Assembly: GCF_015776785.2 (NCBI RefSeq)
Contig: NZ_LFMD02000007.1
Span: forward strand, 343,559-407,558
Source: Kitasatospora sp. SUK 42
Lineage (GTDB): Bacteria; Actinomycetota; Actinomycetes; Streptomycetales; Streptomycetaceae
DNA: 64,000 nt
Direction: 5' to 3'
Numbering within the stretch: the stretch's first letter is position 1; the number at the start of each line of letters is the position of its first letter. The notes under the pieces are model-generated. The model saw only the letters and a list, made by a program, of their open reading frames with translations. It was not told where the DNA came from and did not search any database. Below, piece after piece: positions 62,794-64,000 of this stretch. The translations under genes and the position numbers were made by a program.

Positions 62794-64000
62794 ATGCTGA
62801 ACCGACGAGACCTTCTGAAAGCCGCCACCATAGGCGGCCCGGCGGCCCTCCTCCCGTGGGACCGCACCTGGGACCGCGCACCGGGCGGGGTCCGGGCCTC
62901 GTCCCTCACACTGCCAGCCGCCCCGGCCGCCCCGGCCGCGTCGGGGCCCGAGCGGTCGACCGCCCGGATCGCCCCCTTCGAACACGCCATGCCGCTGCCC
63001 CCGGTGCTGAGCCCGGCGTCGCGGACGGACACCTCGGACCTGTACCAGCTGCGGATGGCCGAGACCCAGGTGGAGATCGTCAAGGGGCTGCAGACCACCG
63101 TCCGCACCTACGGCGGCTGCTTCCCCGGTCCGACCATCCGGGCGGTCATGGGCCGGGAGGTGGTGATCCACCAGACCAACGACCTGAGCGTGCACACCTC
63201 CGTCCACCTGCACGGCGGCCAGGTGCAGTCTCAGTACGACGGCCTGCCGATGGACCTCATCGCGCCCGGCGCGACCCGCGAGTACCGCTACCTCAACGAA
63301 CAGGTGGCCGCCTCGCTCTGGTACCACGACCACGCGCACGAGCTGGAGGCCGAGAACGTCTACCGCGGCCTGGCCGGCGCCTACCTGCTCAGCGACCCGC
63401 ACGAGAGCGGCCTGCCGCTGCCGAACGGCGAGTTCGACATCCCGCTGCTGATCCGGGACGCCCGGATCGAGGCCGACGGCCGGCTGATCTACACCGACCC
63501 GTACGAGTGCCCGCACATGCTCGTCAACGGCAAGGAGCGGCCCTTCTTCGAGGTGGCGGCACGCAGGTACCGTCTGCGGGTCTTCAACGTCTCGCCCAAC
63601 CGTCACATCTCCGTGCGCCTCGCCGACGGCACGCCGTTCCACCAGATCGCCTCCGACGGCGGACTGCTCGCCGGGCCGGTGGAGTTGAACGAGCTGACCC
63701 TGGCCGGTGCGGAGCGTGCCGAGATCGTGGTCGACTTCGCCCGCTACCCGGTCGGCACGTCGATCGTGCTGGAGAACACGGCCGCGCTGGAGAGCGAGCG
63801 CTCCGAGGTGCTGCGCTTCGACATCACCCGGGCGGCCGAGGACCAGAGCCGGGTGCCGGACGTCCTGGCCACCCTGCCGCCGATCCCGGAGGCGACGGTG
63901 CACCGGGAGTTCGACCTGACGACCTTCCCGGACACCAGGATCAACGGGCGCAAGTACGACCCGAACCGGACCGACGTGCGGACCACCCTCGGCAGCAGCG
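62794..64000 (+). CDS. Tat-exported multicopper oxidase (3' end beyond window)
   Basis: 402 codons present. The N-terminus LNRRDLLKAATIGGPAALLPW is a twin-arginine signal. The first cupredoxin domain shows two of the copper-binding HxH motifs, VHLHGGQVQ and WYHDHAHE. The second domain follows, and the C-terminal copper-binding region with the type 1 Cys is missing from the window. The layout resembles three-domain CotA/bilirubin-oxidase/phenoxazinone-synthase-like enzymes, not the two-domain Streptomyces laccase. It could oxidise phenols, including naphthols from the RppA/P450 pathway next to it. ATG at 62794 is the chosen start. Confidence 0.88.
   Translation, partial: MLNRRDLLKAATIGGPAALLPWDRTWDRAPGGVRASSLTLPAAPAAPAASGPERSTARIAPFEHAMPLPPVLSPASRTDTSDLYQLRMAETQVEIVKGLQTTVRTYGGCFPGPTIRAVMGREVVIHQTNDLSVHTSVHLHGGQVQSQYDGLPMDLIAPGATREYRYLNEQVAASLWYHDHAHELEAENVYRGLAGAYLLSDPHESGLPLPNGEFDIPLLIRDARIEADGRLIYTDPYECPHMLVNGKERPFFEVAARRYRLRVFNVSPNRHISVRLADGTPFHQIASDGGLLAGPVELNELTLAGAERAEIVVDFARYPVGTSIVLENTAALESERSEVLRFDITRAAEDQSRVPDVLATLPPIPEATVHREFDLTTFPDTRINGRKYDPNRTDVRTTLGSS

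Overview
This is a very GC-rich actinomycete chromosome segment, almost certainly from Streptomyces or a close relative in the Streptomycetaceae. The evidence is a complete Pup-proteasome locus, a mycothiol ligase (mshC), two chaplin genes, an RppA-type type III polyketide synthase carrying one rare TTA (bldA) codon, and many GTG starts. About 56 protein genes and one tRNA are supported. I see no insertion sequence, prophage, CRISPR array or clear pseudogene. The block from about 14.6 to 59 kb resembles, from memory, the tatAC - paf/prc - metH - mshC - chpC/chpH order of Streptomyces core chromosomes. The flanks look more accessory.

Left flank (1-14.5 kb). A NarL-type histidine kinase, cut by the window edge, faces away from a two-gene FtsX/MacB-like ABC exporter. 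A Uma2-fold nuclease, an FCD-GntR regulator and a TetR/imine-reductase divergent pair follow. Next comes an eight-gene minus-strand block for hydroxyproline catabolism: a three-subunit D-hydroxyproline dehydrogenase, a pyrroline-4-hydroxy-2-carboxylate deaminase, a 4-hydroxyproline epimerase, a semialdehyde dehydrogenase, and then a second proline-racemase-family protein with an ornithine-cyclodeaminase-family protein. The GntR gene and two transcription units of the block share an ATGTCAC motif, which suggests one local regulon.

Core (14.6-34.5 kb). tatC, tatA and a small membrane protein lead into pafBC. Three FKBP-type peptidyl-prolyl isomerase genes follow, then pafA, prcA, prcB, pup, dop and the ARC/Mpa ATPase gene. 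Together these make the prokaryotic ubiquitin-like protein ligation and proteasome pathway. Beyond it lie a ferredoxin, a TrmI tRNA methyltransferase, a site-2 protease with CBS domains, a RecB-family nuclease and a co-transcribed orphan LuxR-type response regulator.

Middle (34.5-55 kb). This part holds an orphan oligopeptide-binding lipoprotein, a HAD phosphatase, metH, a GH18-like membrane-anchored protein, a PAC2 protein and mshC. It also holds a secreted intradiol dioxygenase fused to a chitin/cellulose-binding-type module, an AraC regulator, a conserved actinobacterial trio of unknown function (SCO1664-like, DUF3090, phosphomutase-like), CorA, an F420-type oxidoreductase, an aldo-keto reductase, and a RecD-like protein whose Walker motifs are destroyed.

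Right flank (55-64 kb). A DUF5703 protein, the chaplins ChpC-like (sortase-anchored) and ChpH-like, an M20 peptidase and tRNA-Leu(GAG) lead to a cytochrome P450, RppA and a Tat-exported multicopper oxidase that runs off the window. The last three form a plausible melanin/naphthoquinone pigment locus, with rppA likely under bldA control and separated from the P450 by a strong hairpin.
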